64,000 nucleotides of DNA, taken from NCBI GenBank assembly GCA_030744755.1, contig JASLPY010000001.1:184157-248156 (forward strand), written 5' to 3'. The DNA comes from Kiritimatiellia bacterium (GTDB lineage Bacteria > Verrucomicrobiota > Kiritimatiellia > UBA8416 > JADHWI01). The notes under the pieces were generated by a model that saw nothing but the letters and a program-made list of their open reading frames with translations, did not search any database and was not told the DNA's origin. Numbering within the stretch: position 1 is the first letter of the stretch; each line of letters begins with the position of its first letter. Positions 25,342 through 33,186 of the stretch are shown in pieces. The position numbers and the translations under genes were made by a program.

Positions 25342-25914
25342 TCATCTACGATCAAGCAGCTTCCGGAGCCTGCGGATTCCCCTGTGGGCCTGCCACAGAA
25401 CCGTCCCTATTGGACGTTCTACAACTCCGGATATCTCCTTGAATGTCAGATCACCATAGAACCTCAAAACCAACACATTCCTTTCCGATTCAGGCAAAGA
25501 GTCCAATGCAGAGACTACTTCAGCCCTTCGCTCCTTGCCGATCATCGCATCCGACGGCAACATGGCCGTCCCGCCACCCCCGGCATTAACGCTTCTCTCC
25601 AAGATCGCATCTTCGGTGGGCGTCTCGAACTTGCGGTGTCTAATGACATCAATCGCCCGGTTCTTTGCCACCCTGAAAATCCAGGAGGATACACCCCTGG
25701 ACGGCTTTATACCCGCTATGTGCCGGGCCAGCCGCACGAAAGTGTCCTGTACGATGTCCTCCGCCAGTCCCCGGTCATGAACGAGAACCCGCACATAGGC
25801 GAGCAGTCTGCGCCTGTATAAGGCAAAAATCGCATCAAATGCCTCCTGGTCTCCCTTCTGGAAGCGTTCAATCAGACGCGCCTCGGTCTGACCCTCTGAT
25901 TCTAAACCACACAT
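25342..25914 (-). CDS. ECF RNA polymerase sigma factor
   Basis: The 190-residue protein has region 2 (EARLIERFQKGDQEAFDAIFALYRRRLLAYVRVLVHDRGLAEDIVQDTFVRL ... SWIFRVAKNRAIDVIRHRK) and region 4 (ALDSLPESERNVLVLRFYGDLTFKEISGVVERPIGTVLWQAHRGIRRLRKLL). These match the minus-10 and minus-35 binding parts of ECF sigma factors. It is followed by the membrane anti-sigma-like gene and an exported helical protein, a typical envelope-signal unit. The start ATG 25914 lacks a clear ribosome site; an in-frame GTG at 25935 is the alternative. The target promoter motif is not known. Confidence 0.93.
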   Translation of the reverse strand: MCGLESEGQTEARLIERFQKGDQEAFDAIFALYRRRLLAYVRVLVHDRGLAEDIVQDTFVRLARHIAGIKPSRGVSSWIFRVAKNRAIDVIRHRKFETPTEDAILERSVNAGGGGTAMLPSDAMIGKERRAEVVSALDSLPESERNVLVLRFYGDLTFKEISGVVERPIGTVLWQAHRGIRRLRKLLDRR

Positions 25915-26049
25915 ACGATTTACGGGCGAGATCACTGCTTTATTGGCGGAAAAGAAGAAGCATACGAAATAACCGCGTACTCAGCCCTTTTCCAATGATT
26001 TCCCAAAATGCCCTGGTTTCACTGTCCAAGAATGCCGGTACCGATTCCC

Positions 26050-26080
26050 CATCAATCATCAACCATCAGCCATCAACCAT
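26050..26080. repeat. Heptanucleotide tandem repeat, second array
   Basis: CATCAAT-CATCAAC-CATCAGC-CATCAAC (26050-26077) followed by CAT. Same 7-bp unit as the array at 24015-24056, about 2 kb away, on the other side of the sigma operon. Confidence 0.7.
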
Positions 26081-26184
26081 AGGATTTCCGCTAACTGCGG
26101 AAAATCCTCTGCATGTTTCTTCTGTTGATTCTGTGGCACCGATGCTATAAAACCGCGAAAGTCTTGTAAATCAGGGAGATAGTG

Positions 26185-26664
26185 ATGGACGAACTACTCA
26201 GGCTCCTTCAGAAGAACGCGCTGGAAACGCCGGCTGACCTGGCAAAGGTCCTGGATTCGACCGAAGAAGATGTCCGGTCGAAGATATCTGAATATGAAGA
26301 TTCCGGAATAATCCGGGGCTACCAGGCTATTGTTGACGAAGACCGGCTGGAACTGAATCGCGTGCGGGCCGTTATCGAAGTGAGGATAACACCCGAACGG
26401 GAAGGCGGATTCGATCACCTGGCCCAGAGATTGAGCCGCTTCTCAGAGGTGGAATCGCTGTTCCTGATGTCGGGCGGTTATGATCTGCTGGTTATAGTGA
26501 AAGGCGAAACGCTCAAAGAAGTAGCCTTTTTCGTCAGCGAAAAACTGGCAACGGTGAACGGCGTAATCTCGACGGGAACGCACTTCATGCTCAAGACATA
26601 CAAAGATCAGGGCGTGTTGATGCAGGACGAGAAAGAGCGGGAGCGACTCCAAGTCAGCCCATGA
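26185..26664 (+). CDS. Lrp/AsnC family transcriptional regulator
   Basis: The 159-residue protein starts MDELLRLLQKNALETPADLAKVL with a helix-turn-helix (DLAKVLDSTEEDVRSKISEYEDSGIIRGYQAIVD) as in Lrp, and ends with a RAM ligand-binding domain (VRAVIEVRITPEREGGFDHLAQRLSRFSEVESLFLMSGGYDLLVIVKG). Lrp proteins sense amino acids. GGGAG six bases before ATG 26185 supports this start over the GTG at 26182. It lies about 190 bases upstream of the aminotransferase at 26852, same strand, and is a plausible regulator of it. Confidence 0.93.
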   Translation: MDELLRLLQKNALETPADLAKVLDSTEEDVRSKISEYEDSGIIRGYQAIVDEDRLELNRVRAVIEVRITPEREGGFDHLAQRLSRFSEVESLFLMSGGYDLLVIVKGETLKEVAFFVSEKLATVNGVISTGTHFMLKTYKDQGVLMQDEKERERLQVSP

Positions 26665-26697
26665 TCAAGACATGTCTGGGCCTCCTGCACGGAGATC

Positions 26698-26754
26698 GTC
26701 CATCTCGTAGCGATGGACGTACTTGAGAAGTAGGTCCACCGCTACGAGGTGGAC
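26698..26754. repeat. REP/BIME-like element, family 1, copy A
   Basis: Two 21-nt hairpins in inverted orientation (26698-26718 and 26734-26754) flank a 15-nt spacer GTACTTGAGAAGTAG. Each hairpin has a 7-bp stem (GTCCATC/GATGGAC, GTCCACC/GGTGGAC) and a 7-nt loop; the loops TCGTAGC and GCTACGA are perfect complements. The spacer places GTAG at the foot of the right hairpin. It lies between the Lrp gene and the aminotransferase. Confidence 0.85.
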
Positions 26755-26851
26755 CATGCGGATGAAAAGCGGTAGAAAAGCCCGGAATGGCAGCCGCCAC
26801 GTACCCACGGGACGTGGTGCAAAAGCAAAGCACTAATCGGAAACTCAGCAG

Positions 26852-28030
26852 ATGAGCAATGACCAACAGAAGACGCGCGTAGCATCGTACCTCCGTGATG
26901 TTCCCCGTTCAGGGATTCGCGATTTCTTTGAGATCGTCCGTACCAGGAAGGGTGTCATCAGCCTCGGCATAGGAGAACCCGACTTCGTTACGCCGTGGCA
27001 CATCAGGGAATCCTCAATCTTTGCCCTGGACCATGGTGCTACCTCCTACACTGCCAACCTCGGCACGCTGGAACTGCGCAAGGCGGTATCCGAGTACGTA
27101 GAACGAACGACCGGCATGCACTATGATCCAGAATCCGAGATTCTCATCACGGTGGGTGTCAGCGAAGGTCTGGATCTTGCAGTACGGGCGATCATTGATC
27201 CCGGTGACGAACTGATTTACCACGAACCAAGTTACGTGTCGTACGCCCCGGTCGTAACGTTTGCTCATGGTGTACCTGTCCCCGTATTGACAAAACAGGA
27301 AGATGAATTCCGGCTTACTCGTTCGCATCTCGCTGAGAAAGTGGGGGAGAAAGCCAAGGCATTGCTGCTTAATTTCCCGTCGAACCCAACCGGCGCGGTT
27401 CTTACTAACGATGATCTTAAGGACATCTCCGAACTGGCAATTGAGAATGACCTGACCGTTATATCCGACGAGATTTACTCGGGGCTCACATACGAAGGCG
27501 AACCAACGAGTATCGCATCCGTTCCGGGGATGAAGGAACGCACGATCCTCCTGAACGGCCTGTCCAAAAGCTGGGCCATGACGGGATTCCGGATTGGCTT
27601 TGCCTGCGCCCCGGCGGAACTGACCGAGGCGATGACGAAGATCCACCAGTACACAATGCTGTGCGCACCGATTCTCAGCCAGAAAGCGGCCGTGGAGGCC
27701 CTCCTCAACGGCGACAAGGCCAGCGAGCACATGCGGAACGAGTACAGGCAGCGGCGCAACTTCATTCACAAGAGCCTGAACGAGATGGGTTTGACCTGCC
27801 ATCTCCCCAAGGGCGCATTCTATGCCTTCCCATACGTCGGCGACTGTGGCATGACCGCAAAGGACTTTTCCTGCCGACTGCTGGAAGAAGAAAACGTAGC
27901 CTGTGTTCCAGGAACTGCTTTCGGTGCAGCCGGAGAAGGATTCATCCGCTGTTCCTACGCCACAAGCCTGGAAAACATCAAGGAAGCCATGAAACGAATG
28001 TCCGCATTCGTCTCCCGCCTGAAGACATAA
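26852..28030 (+). CDS. Class I/II PLP-dependent aminotransferase
   Basis: The 392-residue protein has the fold-type I aminotransferase pattern: ISLGIGEPDFVTPWHI near the N-terminus, Y..LGTLELR.AVSEY, LLLNFPSNPTGAVL (PSNPTG), VISDEIYSGLTYEG (DE-IY, PLP ring pairing) and NGLSKSWAMTGFRIGF, in which the Lys of SKSWAMTGFR binds PLP. A C-terminal Arg (GFIRCSYA) binds the substrate carboxylate. Nearest known groups are aspartate or aromatic/PatA-type aminotransferases; the amino acid cannot be told from sequence. It lies downstream of an Lrp regulator. Confidence 0.93.
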   Translation: MSNDQQKTRVASYLRDVPRSGIRDFFEIVRTRKGVISLGIGEPDFVTPWHIRESSIFALDHGATSYTANLGTLELRKAVSEYVERTTGMHYDPESEILITVGVSEGLDLAVRAIIDPGDELIYHEPSYVSYAPVVTFAHGVPVPVLTKQEDEFRLTRSHLAEKVGEKAKALLLNFPSNPTGAVLTNDDLKDISELAIENDLTVISDEIYSGLTYEGEPTSIASVPGMKERTILLNGLSKSWAMTGFRIGFACAPAELTEAMTKIHQYTMLCAPILSQKAAVEALLNGDKASEHMRNEYRQRRNFIHKSLNEMGLTCHLPKGAFYAFPYVGDCGMTAKDFSCRLLEEENVACVPGTAFGAAGEGFIRCSYATSLENIKEAMKRMSAFVSRLKT

Positions 28031-28087
28031 CTCAACCGGTTCGAAAGTCAGCTGGATTCGCAAACTGGATGGCGGATGAGTCTCGGA

Positions 28088-28921
28088 TCACTTGATCGTT
28101 GTACGAGTAACCCGCGCCAGAATCTTCCACATTTTCTCAGGAACTGTCTCGGCCAGCATGGCCTCGCAGTTCTTCTTTTTGGAGAAAGCTTTTGACAGTC
28201 CGGACAGGAGTTTCAGGTAGAAAGCACTGGCCGCGGTTGGAATGACTATGAAGAAGATGATGTGGCTGGGCTTCGCATCTTTCTCGAACTTGACCCCCTT
28301 CTTACTGACTCCAACAGCCAATGTCAGCCCGCCACCCTCTACACCTCGAACGTGGGGAAATGCAAGCCCGTTGACGAACGCGGTGCTGACGATTGCTTCA
28401 CGCCTCAGCGCCTCTTCCACCAGCATATCAGCACCTTCTACAAAACCTTCCTCTTCCATTCTGAACGCCAGTTCTGAAATGCAGGATTCCTTATCCTCTC
28501 CCTCGAGACACGGTATCATCAGCGTGTGTGAAGAGAAGCGGGATATTCCTACTTTCCGTGGCCCCGTCCGCCTGGTTCTTTCGCCCACGCGTTTCGGGGC
28601 GTCTTCAGGTGCGTAGAGCATTCGCGCACAATTGGGACAGCTATGAATCTCCTTGCCCATCCGGATCGACTGCTGAAGACTGATAGGCAGCGCCATTCCA
28701 CATACCGAACAATTGCTACCGGAAACAGGGGCGATTGCAATGGGATCTCTTTTTTGAAGCTTCTCGAATGTCATTCGTACGTTCTTGGACAGCTGCCCCG
28801 TCATCGTCTTGATTGAAGCGTTTAACTGCTCAAGATGTTCACCTCTCTCCGCGATACGCTGCTCATCACGAATAAGTGTAAGCTCTTGAAGCTGAATGAT
28901 GTGATTGGCTACAGGATGCAT
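28088..28921 (-). CDS. Zinc-ribbon coiled-coil domain fused to PTS EIIA domain
   Basis: A 277-residue fusion. Residues 1-62 are a coiled coil (LQELTLIRDEQRIAERGEHLEQL); residues 71-98 form a zinc ribbon (C71-x2-C74 and C95-x2-C98), the CT398/zf-RING_7-like module; residues 125-277 are a PtsN-type EIIA domain with the phospho-accepting site GLAFPHVRG, His190. EIIA proteins without a sugar transporter regulate nitrogen and potassium metabolism. No PTS permease is nearby. Transcribed divergently from the M42 peptidase. I have not seen this exact combination named; see findings. Confidence 0.85.
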   Translation of the reverse strand: MHPVANHIIQLQELTLIRDEQRIAERGEHLEQLNASIKTMTGQLSKNVRMTFEKLQKRDPIAIAPVSGSNCSVCGMALPISLQQSIRMGKEIHSCPNCARMLYAPEDAPKRVGERTRRTGPRKVGISRFSSHTLMIPCLEGEDKESCISELAFRMEEEGFVEGADMLVEEALRREAIVSTAFVNGLAFPHVRGVEGGGLTLAVGVSKKGVKFEKDAKPSHIIFFIVIPTAASAFYLKLLSGLSKAFSKKKNCEAMLAETVPEKMWKILARVTRTTIK

Positions 28922-29126
28922 TAAACCTCCAGATGCATTAAGACAAAGTACTAATACCTAACCGAGCTTGCTAGAAGCGGCACAAGATCCTAAACATGCT
29001 GTAACCAGGAGTCAACACGTTACTTTTCAAATTCTTCAGTGTACGCATCCATTCGTCTGCGCTATCGTACGGCACATAGACTTTACGAATGAACTGGTGC
29101 GAGATCTTCAGAAGGGAAACCTGATC

Positions 29127-30161
29127 ATGAACAGCAAGCTGTTGGAACGCGTATGCAATGCTCCCGGTGTGGCAGGCTTTGAAGGACCTGCACAGGATGT
29201 GGTGACAGAAGTTCTGCAGGAATGCTGCGACGATGTTCAGCGCGACCGGCTCGGAAACGTGATCGCGATCAAGAAGGCAACCACTCCTCCCGCGAACGTC
29301 GAACGCCCGATCCGCGTGATGCTGGCCGCCCATTCCGACGAAATCGGAATGATGGTCAAACACATCAACGACAAGGGGTTCATCCACTTTATCCAGATGG
29401 GGGGACTCAATGCACAGGTCATCGAATCCCAGCGCGTCATCATCCACGGCAAGAAACCCGTACGCGGAGTCGTGGTACCCAAGACCCAGGGCAAGGACGA
29501 GAAACCCGCAACTCTCGACGACCTGCTGATCGATACGGGCCTGTCGAAGAAAGAGCTCTCAAAGCGGATCGACGTCGGCGATATCGCCACGTTCGAGGAT
29601 GACGCTTCACTGCTCAACGGGAAGATGTGGGTGGGACGCAACTTCGATGACCGCATCGGAACCTACACGCTGCTGGAAACCATGCGTAACCTCGGCGATA
29701 CCTGCGTAGATGTCTACGCGGTCAGTTCAGTACAGGAGGAAGTGGGATTGCGCGGGGCGCGTCCCGCTGCCTTCGGCGTGGCGCCCGACATTGGCATTGC
29801 CATTGACGGCAGCATGGCCCGCGGTGCCTATGTCGAGGATCACAAGAACCTGTGCGAGCCCGGCAAGGGAACCGGCATCTACATGGTAGACAACCTGACG
29901 ATCGGTCACCCCGGCCTGGTGCGCTACCTGTTCGACCTCTGCAAGAAGCACAAGATCCCCTACCAGCGCAACATCGGGGGCGGAACCGACGCCCAGGCGA
30001 TGCAGCAATCCCGCGCCGGGGTAATAGCCACCACCGTCGGCGCACCGGTCCGCTACATGCACTCAACCGTCCAACTATGCCACGCCGACGACATGGATTC
30101 CACGGTCACCATGCTGGTAAAGTTCATGGAAGCCGCACATGAGTTCATGGCCTCTTTATGA
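29127..30161 (+). CDS. M42 family aminopeptidase
   Basis: The 344-residue product has the M42 (cocatalytic zinc) pattern: LERVCNAPGVAGFEGPAQDVV, the first zinc His and acid in AAHSDEIGMMVKHI, the bridging Asp in WVGRNFDDRIGTYTLLE, the catalytic Glu pair in SSVQEEVGLRGARPAA, then GTDAQAMQQSRAGV and a terminal zinc His in YMHSTVQLCHADDMD. M42 enzymes form tetrahedral peptidases for small peptides; some act as endoglucanase-like or deblocking enzymes. ATG 29127 begins at the domain with AAGGGA upstream. It overlaps the next gene by four bases (ATGA). Confidence 0.93.
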   Translation: MNSKLLERVCNAPGVAGFEGPAQDVVTEVLQECCDDVQRDRLGNVIAIKKATTPPANVERPIRVMLAAHSDEIGMMVKHINDKGFIHFIQMGGLNAQVIESQRVIIHGKKPVRGVVVPKTQGKDEKPATLDDLLIDTGLSKKELSKRIDVGDIATFEDDASLLNGKMWVGRNFDDRIGTYTLLETMRNLGDTCVDVYAVSSVQEEVGLRGARPAAFGVAPDIGIAIDGSMARGAYVEDHKNLCEPGKGTGIYMVDNLTIGHPGLVRYLFDLCKKHKIPYQRNIGGGTDAQAMQQSRAGVIATTVGAPVRYMHSTVQLCHADDMDSTVTMLVKFMEAAHEFMASL

Positions 30162-31324
30162 AGATCACCAACGTACGCACCACGCCGATCCGAATCCCGC
30201 TTACGAAGTTCTTTTACAACTCGGAGGGGGCCGGTACCAAGCGGGAATGGGGGGGGCGACTTAGCCGCGTTTCCCCCAAGCGCCCCTCTCCCATTCTCGA
30301 ATACGTCCTGGTGCACATCGACACGGACGAAGGGATCTCGGGGCTGGGCGAAGCCCCGGCCGATATCGGGTTCTTCGGACAGACCATTGAAGCCATCCAG
30401 GTAGCCATCGACGACTACCTCGGGCCCCAGCTCGTCAACAAGGACCCCTTCGAGATCGAGTACCTCATGGACCTGGTCGATTATCGCGAGAACTCCTGCG
30501 CCAAGTCCGGCATCGATCTGGCCCTGCATGACCTCGCCGGAAAAGCCCGCGGGATATCCGTAAGCGATTTCCTGGGAGGAACACATCGTACCCGTATCCC
30601 CGTTGCCATCGAGATAGCAGGCGGTTCTCCCGACGATATGGCCAACGAATGCCTCAAGTACATGAAGCAGAACGTGCGGGCCTTCAAACCCAAAATAGGG
30701 AGCATCCCCGAAGAAGATGCCGACCGCCTGCGCGTCATCCGTGACGCCGTCGGTCCGGACATCTCTCTGCGCGCCGATGCCAACCGCGGCTATTCTGTCG
30801 CGGAAGCCGTTAGACTGTGCCGGCTGGCGAACAAGTATGACGTCGGCCTTGAATTGCTGGAGCAGCCGGTTGAGGCCTGGGACCTGCCCGGCATGGCCGA
30901 GGTACGGCGGTCGGTCGACATACCAATCGAAGCCGACGAGAGCTGCTTCACTGTACACGACGCACGAGCGATCGTCCGGGCCGAGGCGGCCGATGTTCTC
31001 AACATCAAGATCGGCAAAGCTGGTGGGCTGGCCAGGGCAATGGAGATTTCGCGCATCGCCGGGGAAGCCGGTCTCCAATGCGTGCTTGGCACCGGCTTTG
31101 GCATGGGGGTCAAGATTGCTGCCAAATTGCAGCTTGCCGCCGCCATAGAACAATTCACTGGTGCTGTCGAATTCACCGAGCTCGGCCTGCACGGCCCCAT
31201 GCTTAAAGGAGAACAGGACACGTTACTCTCTCTGCCCCTCGACGAAGACGGCTGCCTCCCGGTACCCACCGGACCGGGATTGGGAGTAGAGATAGACCAG
31301 AAACAGATAGCGTCCACCTCATAG
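30158..31324 (+). CDS. Mandelate racemase/muconate-lactonizing enzyme family protein
   Basis: A 388-residue enolase-superfamily enzyme. The N-terminal capping domain (about 1-125) ends in a barrel with the KPKIGS strand (K-x-K catalytic lysine type), metal ligands at D..N (RADANRGYS), E (ELLEQPVEAWDL) and a third acid (ADESCFTVHD), and the second-side lysine in NIKIGKAGGL. These residues mark a racemase/lactonizing type; the nearest named groups are sugar-acid dehydratases or dipeptide epimerases. Translationally coupled to the M42 peptidase (ATGA overlap), which might hint at a dipeptide epimerase. Substrate is unresolved. Confidence 0.88.
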   Translation: MKITNVRTTPIRIPLTKFFYNSEGAGTKREWGGRLSRVSPKRPSPILEYVLVHIDTDEGISGLGEAPADIGFFGQTIEAIQVAIDDYLGPQLVNKDPFEIEYLMDLVDYRENSCAKSGIDLALHDLAGKARGISVSDFLGGTHRTRIPVAIEIAGGSPDDMANECLKYMKQNVRAFKPKIGSIPEEDADRLRVIRDAVGPDISLRADANRGYSVAEAVRLCRLANKYDVGLELLEQPVEAWDLPGMAEVRRSVDIPIEADESCFTVHDARAIVRAEAADVLNIKIGKAGGLARAMEISRIAGEAGLQCVLGTGFGMGVKIAAKLQLAAAIEQFTGAVEFTELGLHGPMLKGEQDTLLSLPLDEDGCLPVPTGPGLGVEIDQKQIASTS

Positions 31325-31361
31325 TGTTGGCGAGAGGAGAGAGAAAGGAACGACCGGACGA

Positions 31362-31424
31362 AATCGTGATCCGTGAGGAGGAAGAGTCGGTTGACGATGA
31401 CGGGGACGATTACGGATCACGATT
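31362..31424. repeat. 13-bp inverted repeat downstream of the enolase-superfamily gene
   Basis: AATCGTGATCCGT (31362-31374) and ACGGATCACGATT (31412-31424) are perfect reverse complements around a 37-base purine-rich centre. No T-tract follows. It is 15 bases before the next palindromic element. Confidence 0.7.
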
Positions 31425-31438
31425 GTGCAGGCTCGGCA

Positions 31439-31497
31439 TCGTGACGCTCGACGGTGGACGTACCAGGAAGAAGTAGGTCCACCGCTACGAGGTGGAC
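31439..31497. repeat. REP/BIME-like element, family 1, degenerate copy B
   Basis: The right hairpin (31477-31497) is identical to that of copy A at 26734-26754. The spacer is 17 nt (GTACCAGGAAGAAGTAG), two longer than in copy A. The left arm keeps GACGGTGGAC but has lost its own stem. Confidence 0.75.
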
Positions 31498-31617
31498 CAG
31501 GCGAATGTATCGTGAACATGTATCGGCATGGGGGCGCACCTCACACAGTGCCGCAGCAGATAGATCATCACGGGCAGATCATACGCCTTTGCCAGGTCGA
31601 TGGGCTACAGTAGCCCG

Positions 31618-32631
31618 TCAGCCTGATGATTCCCGCGAAATCCGTCCCGCTTCCGCCCCATACTCCCTAAACAAAGAAACGTACAACTGGTAGTCCTGAT
31701 AGGACACGCCGGGAGGAGTCTGATGGTCGCAACTGATAAGGAGACCTCCCCCGGCGGCCGTGGGCAAAAGCCGCTCGAACTCGGCCCGCATCACGGCCTC
31801 GCCCCTGTTCATCGTCATCTTGTCGAAATGACCAATGAACAGCATGCGGGGATGATCCCGACGCAATTCGACGATGTCAACACCCGCCTGTCGCTCCAGG
31901 GGGAGGATCCCCTGCAGACCAGCGTCCTCGAACCAGTAGGCCGGTACAGTCACGTCACCATCAGAGTCAATGATCGGGATAATCCCGTGTTTGTCCAGCG
32001 CCGGGACGACTCGATCATAGTAGGGCCTCATGAACTCCTCGAAGAGGTCCTTCGACAACATCGGCCCATGGTTATAGCTCATATCTTCAGCAAAGGTCAT
32101 GAAATCCGGCGTGCAGATCTCACACACCTGTTCAATCACCTGCAGATGCCAGTCGGCCAGGTCGCTATTGATCCGATGCATCAGTTCGGGTTGGTCATAA
32201 AACGCATACAAGTGCCGCTCGATGCCAAGTAGTCTGCGGGCAAGCCAGAAGAAGCCGTCCAGCGAAAACCACAGAACCACACCGCCCTGCTCCTGTTCAC
32301 ACGCCCGCGCACTCCACACGTCGATGTTCACCGGATTCTGCGGAAAGAGGTAAGGCAGAACGCGCTCGTAATCCTGTTCTGACTCGATGATCCCTGCCCC
32401 GTGCCTTGCCGGCCTCGGACATTCCGCCGTCTGTATCCCGAACCAGTCCTGTTTGTAGACGTCTAGCCCGAAATGCCTGCAGATCTCATAGCGATCTTTG
32501 AGGTCGGATGCCAGTCCCTCGGAATACCACCGAACAACAGTCTTGTCCCACCAGCCTGCCCACTCGACCAGCGGCAGCCGGTCAAAGGGCTGGAAGTTCA
32601 TGACTGCCAGGAATCGTTCTCTTGTCGTCAT
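31618..32631 (-). CDS. Uroporphyrinogen decarboxylase-like (COG0407) protein
   Basis: A 337-residue TIM-barrel protein of the URO-D/methyltransferase-like superfamily: TTRERFLAVMNFQPFDRLPLVEWAGWWDKTV, FGLDVYKQDWFGIQ, FAEDMSYNHGPMLSKDLFEEFMRPYYDRVVPALDKHG, VDIVELRRDHPRMLFIGHFDKMTMNRGEAVM, and CDHQTPPGVSYQDYQLYVSLFREYG. True HemE has a longer N-terminal Arg motif absent here, so haem synthesis is unlikely. ATG 32631 with AAGGA eight bases away is chosen. It is the last intact gene of the carbohydrate operon; such proteins recur near sulfatases in this phylum, with role unknown. Confidence 0.88.
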   Translation of the reverse strand: MTTRERFLAVMNFQPFDRLPLVEWAGWWDKTVVRWYSEGLASDLKDRYEICRHFGLDVYKQDWFGIQTAECPRPARHGAGIIESEQDYERVLPYLFPQNPVNIDVWSARACEQEQGGVVLWFSLDGFFWLARRLLGIERHLYAFYDQPELMHRINSDLADWHLQVIEQVCEICTPDFMTFAEDMSYNHGPMLSKDLFEEFMRPYYDRVVPALDKHGIIPIIDSDGDVTVPAYWFEDAGLQGILPLERQAGVDIVELRRDHPRMLFIGHFDKMTMNRGEAVMRAEFERLLPTAAGGGLLISCDHQTPPGVSYQDYQLYVSLFREYGAEAGRISRESSG

Positions 32632-32663
32632 CACTCGTTCCTTCGTCAATAACATGGATTAAC

Positions 32664-32869
32664 CTACGCCTTGAACGCTCCCTTGGTCATACCCTCAACG
32701 AATGGTTTCGTAGCATGGAGGACGAGTAGCTGTCGCCGGCGGAAACGCCGCCGTTGTCCGAGGTGAAGCACACAATCGTATCCTCGGCCAGTCCCAGCCG
32801 GTCGAGCGTATCAAGCACCAGGTCATCTGCAAGAGTATAGACAATGTTAGGTCGCTTCACCTGTGTCAT
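32664..32869 (-). pseudogene. Deletion scar joining sulfatase and sugar ABC-permease remnants
   Basis: An ATG at 32869, overlapping the rhaM stop as ATGA, begins [17 protein letters not shown], the canonical sulfatase N-terminus. It then jumps in frame to [24 protein letters not shown], which in intact sulfatases lies about 250 residues later, and ends at [18 protein letters not shown]. In another frame the same DNA ends ...[16 protein letters not shown] and a stop at 32664, which resembles the C-terminal tail of MalG-type sugar permeases. I read this as the remnant of a sulfatase gene and an adjacent permease gene joined by large deletions. The sulfatase part is secure; the permease part is weaker. 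Confidence 0.65.
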
Positions 32870-33186
32870 CCTCTGTCGATATGAAACACCTCGTCCAAGC
32901 CCACTGACACCGGGCTGTTGTCCGGGTTTGCCGGCATAATGTCACCCATGTATGCCCACCATTTCTTGCAGATATCGGTTTCGGCAATCGAGTTCCACCG
33001 AGCTTCGTCCTCTACCTCAGCGTAGGCAAATAACTGGTTTGTCTCCTTGAGCAGAAAGATCGAATAGTTGCGAACGCCGTGTTCCTTCAGCGTCGCTTCA
33101 AGCTCCGGCCAGATCGGCCGATGCCGTCGCTCATACTCCCCATGCTGATCCGGGTTCACAGTCATCACAAACGCTTTTCTGATCAT
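32866..33186 (-). CDS. rhaM: L-rhamnose mutarotase
   Basis: A 106-residue protein matching Rha[65 protein letters not shown] and [11 protein letters not shown]. The catalytic His (H in YERRH) and the Tyr and Trp pair are present. It interconverts alpha and beta L-rhamnose (and related deoxy sugars) before isomerisation. Length is standard. It overlaps the sulfotransferase by four bases and the sulfatase scar by four bases, so the three were built as one translational unit. It points to rhamnose-containing substrate for this operon. Confidence 0.9.
   Translation of the reverse strand: MIRKAFVMTVNPDQHGEYERRHRPIWPELEATLKEHGVRNYSIFLLKETNQLFAYAEVEDEARWNSIAETDICKKWWAYMGDIMPANPDNSPVSVGLDEVFHIDRG

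Noticed and set aside
26797..26817. CCACGT..ACGTGG hairpin before the aminotransferase gene as a regulatory site
   Set aside because: The stem has a bulge and no second copy in the window. Too weak to call an operator.
31618..32631. True HemE of haem biosynthesis
   Set aside because: The active-site N-terminal motif of HemE is missing and no other haem gene is nearby. The COG0407-like assignment fits better.
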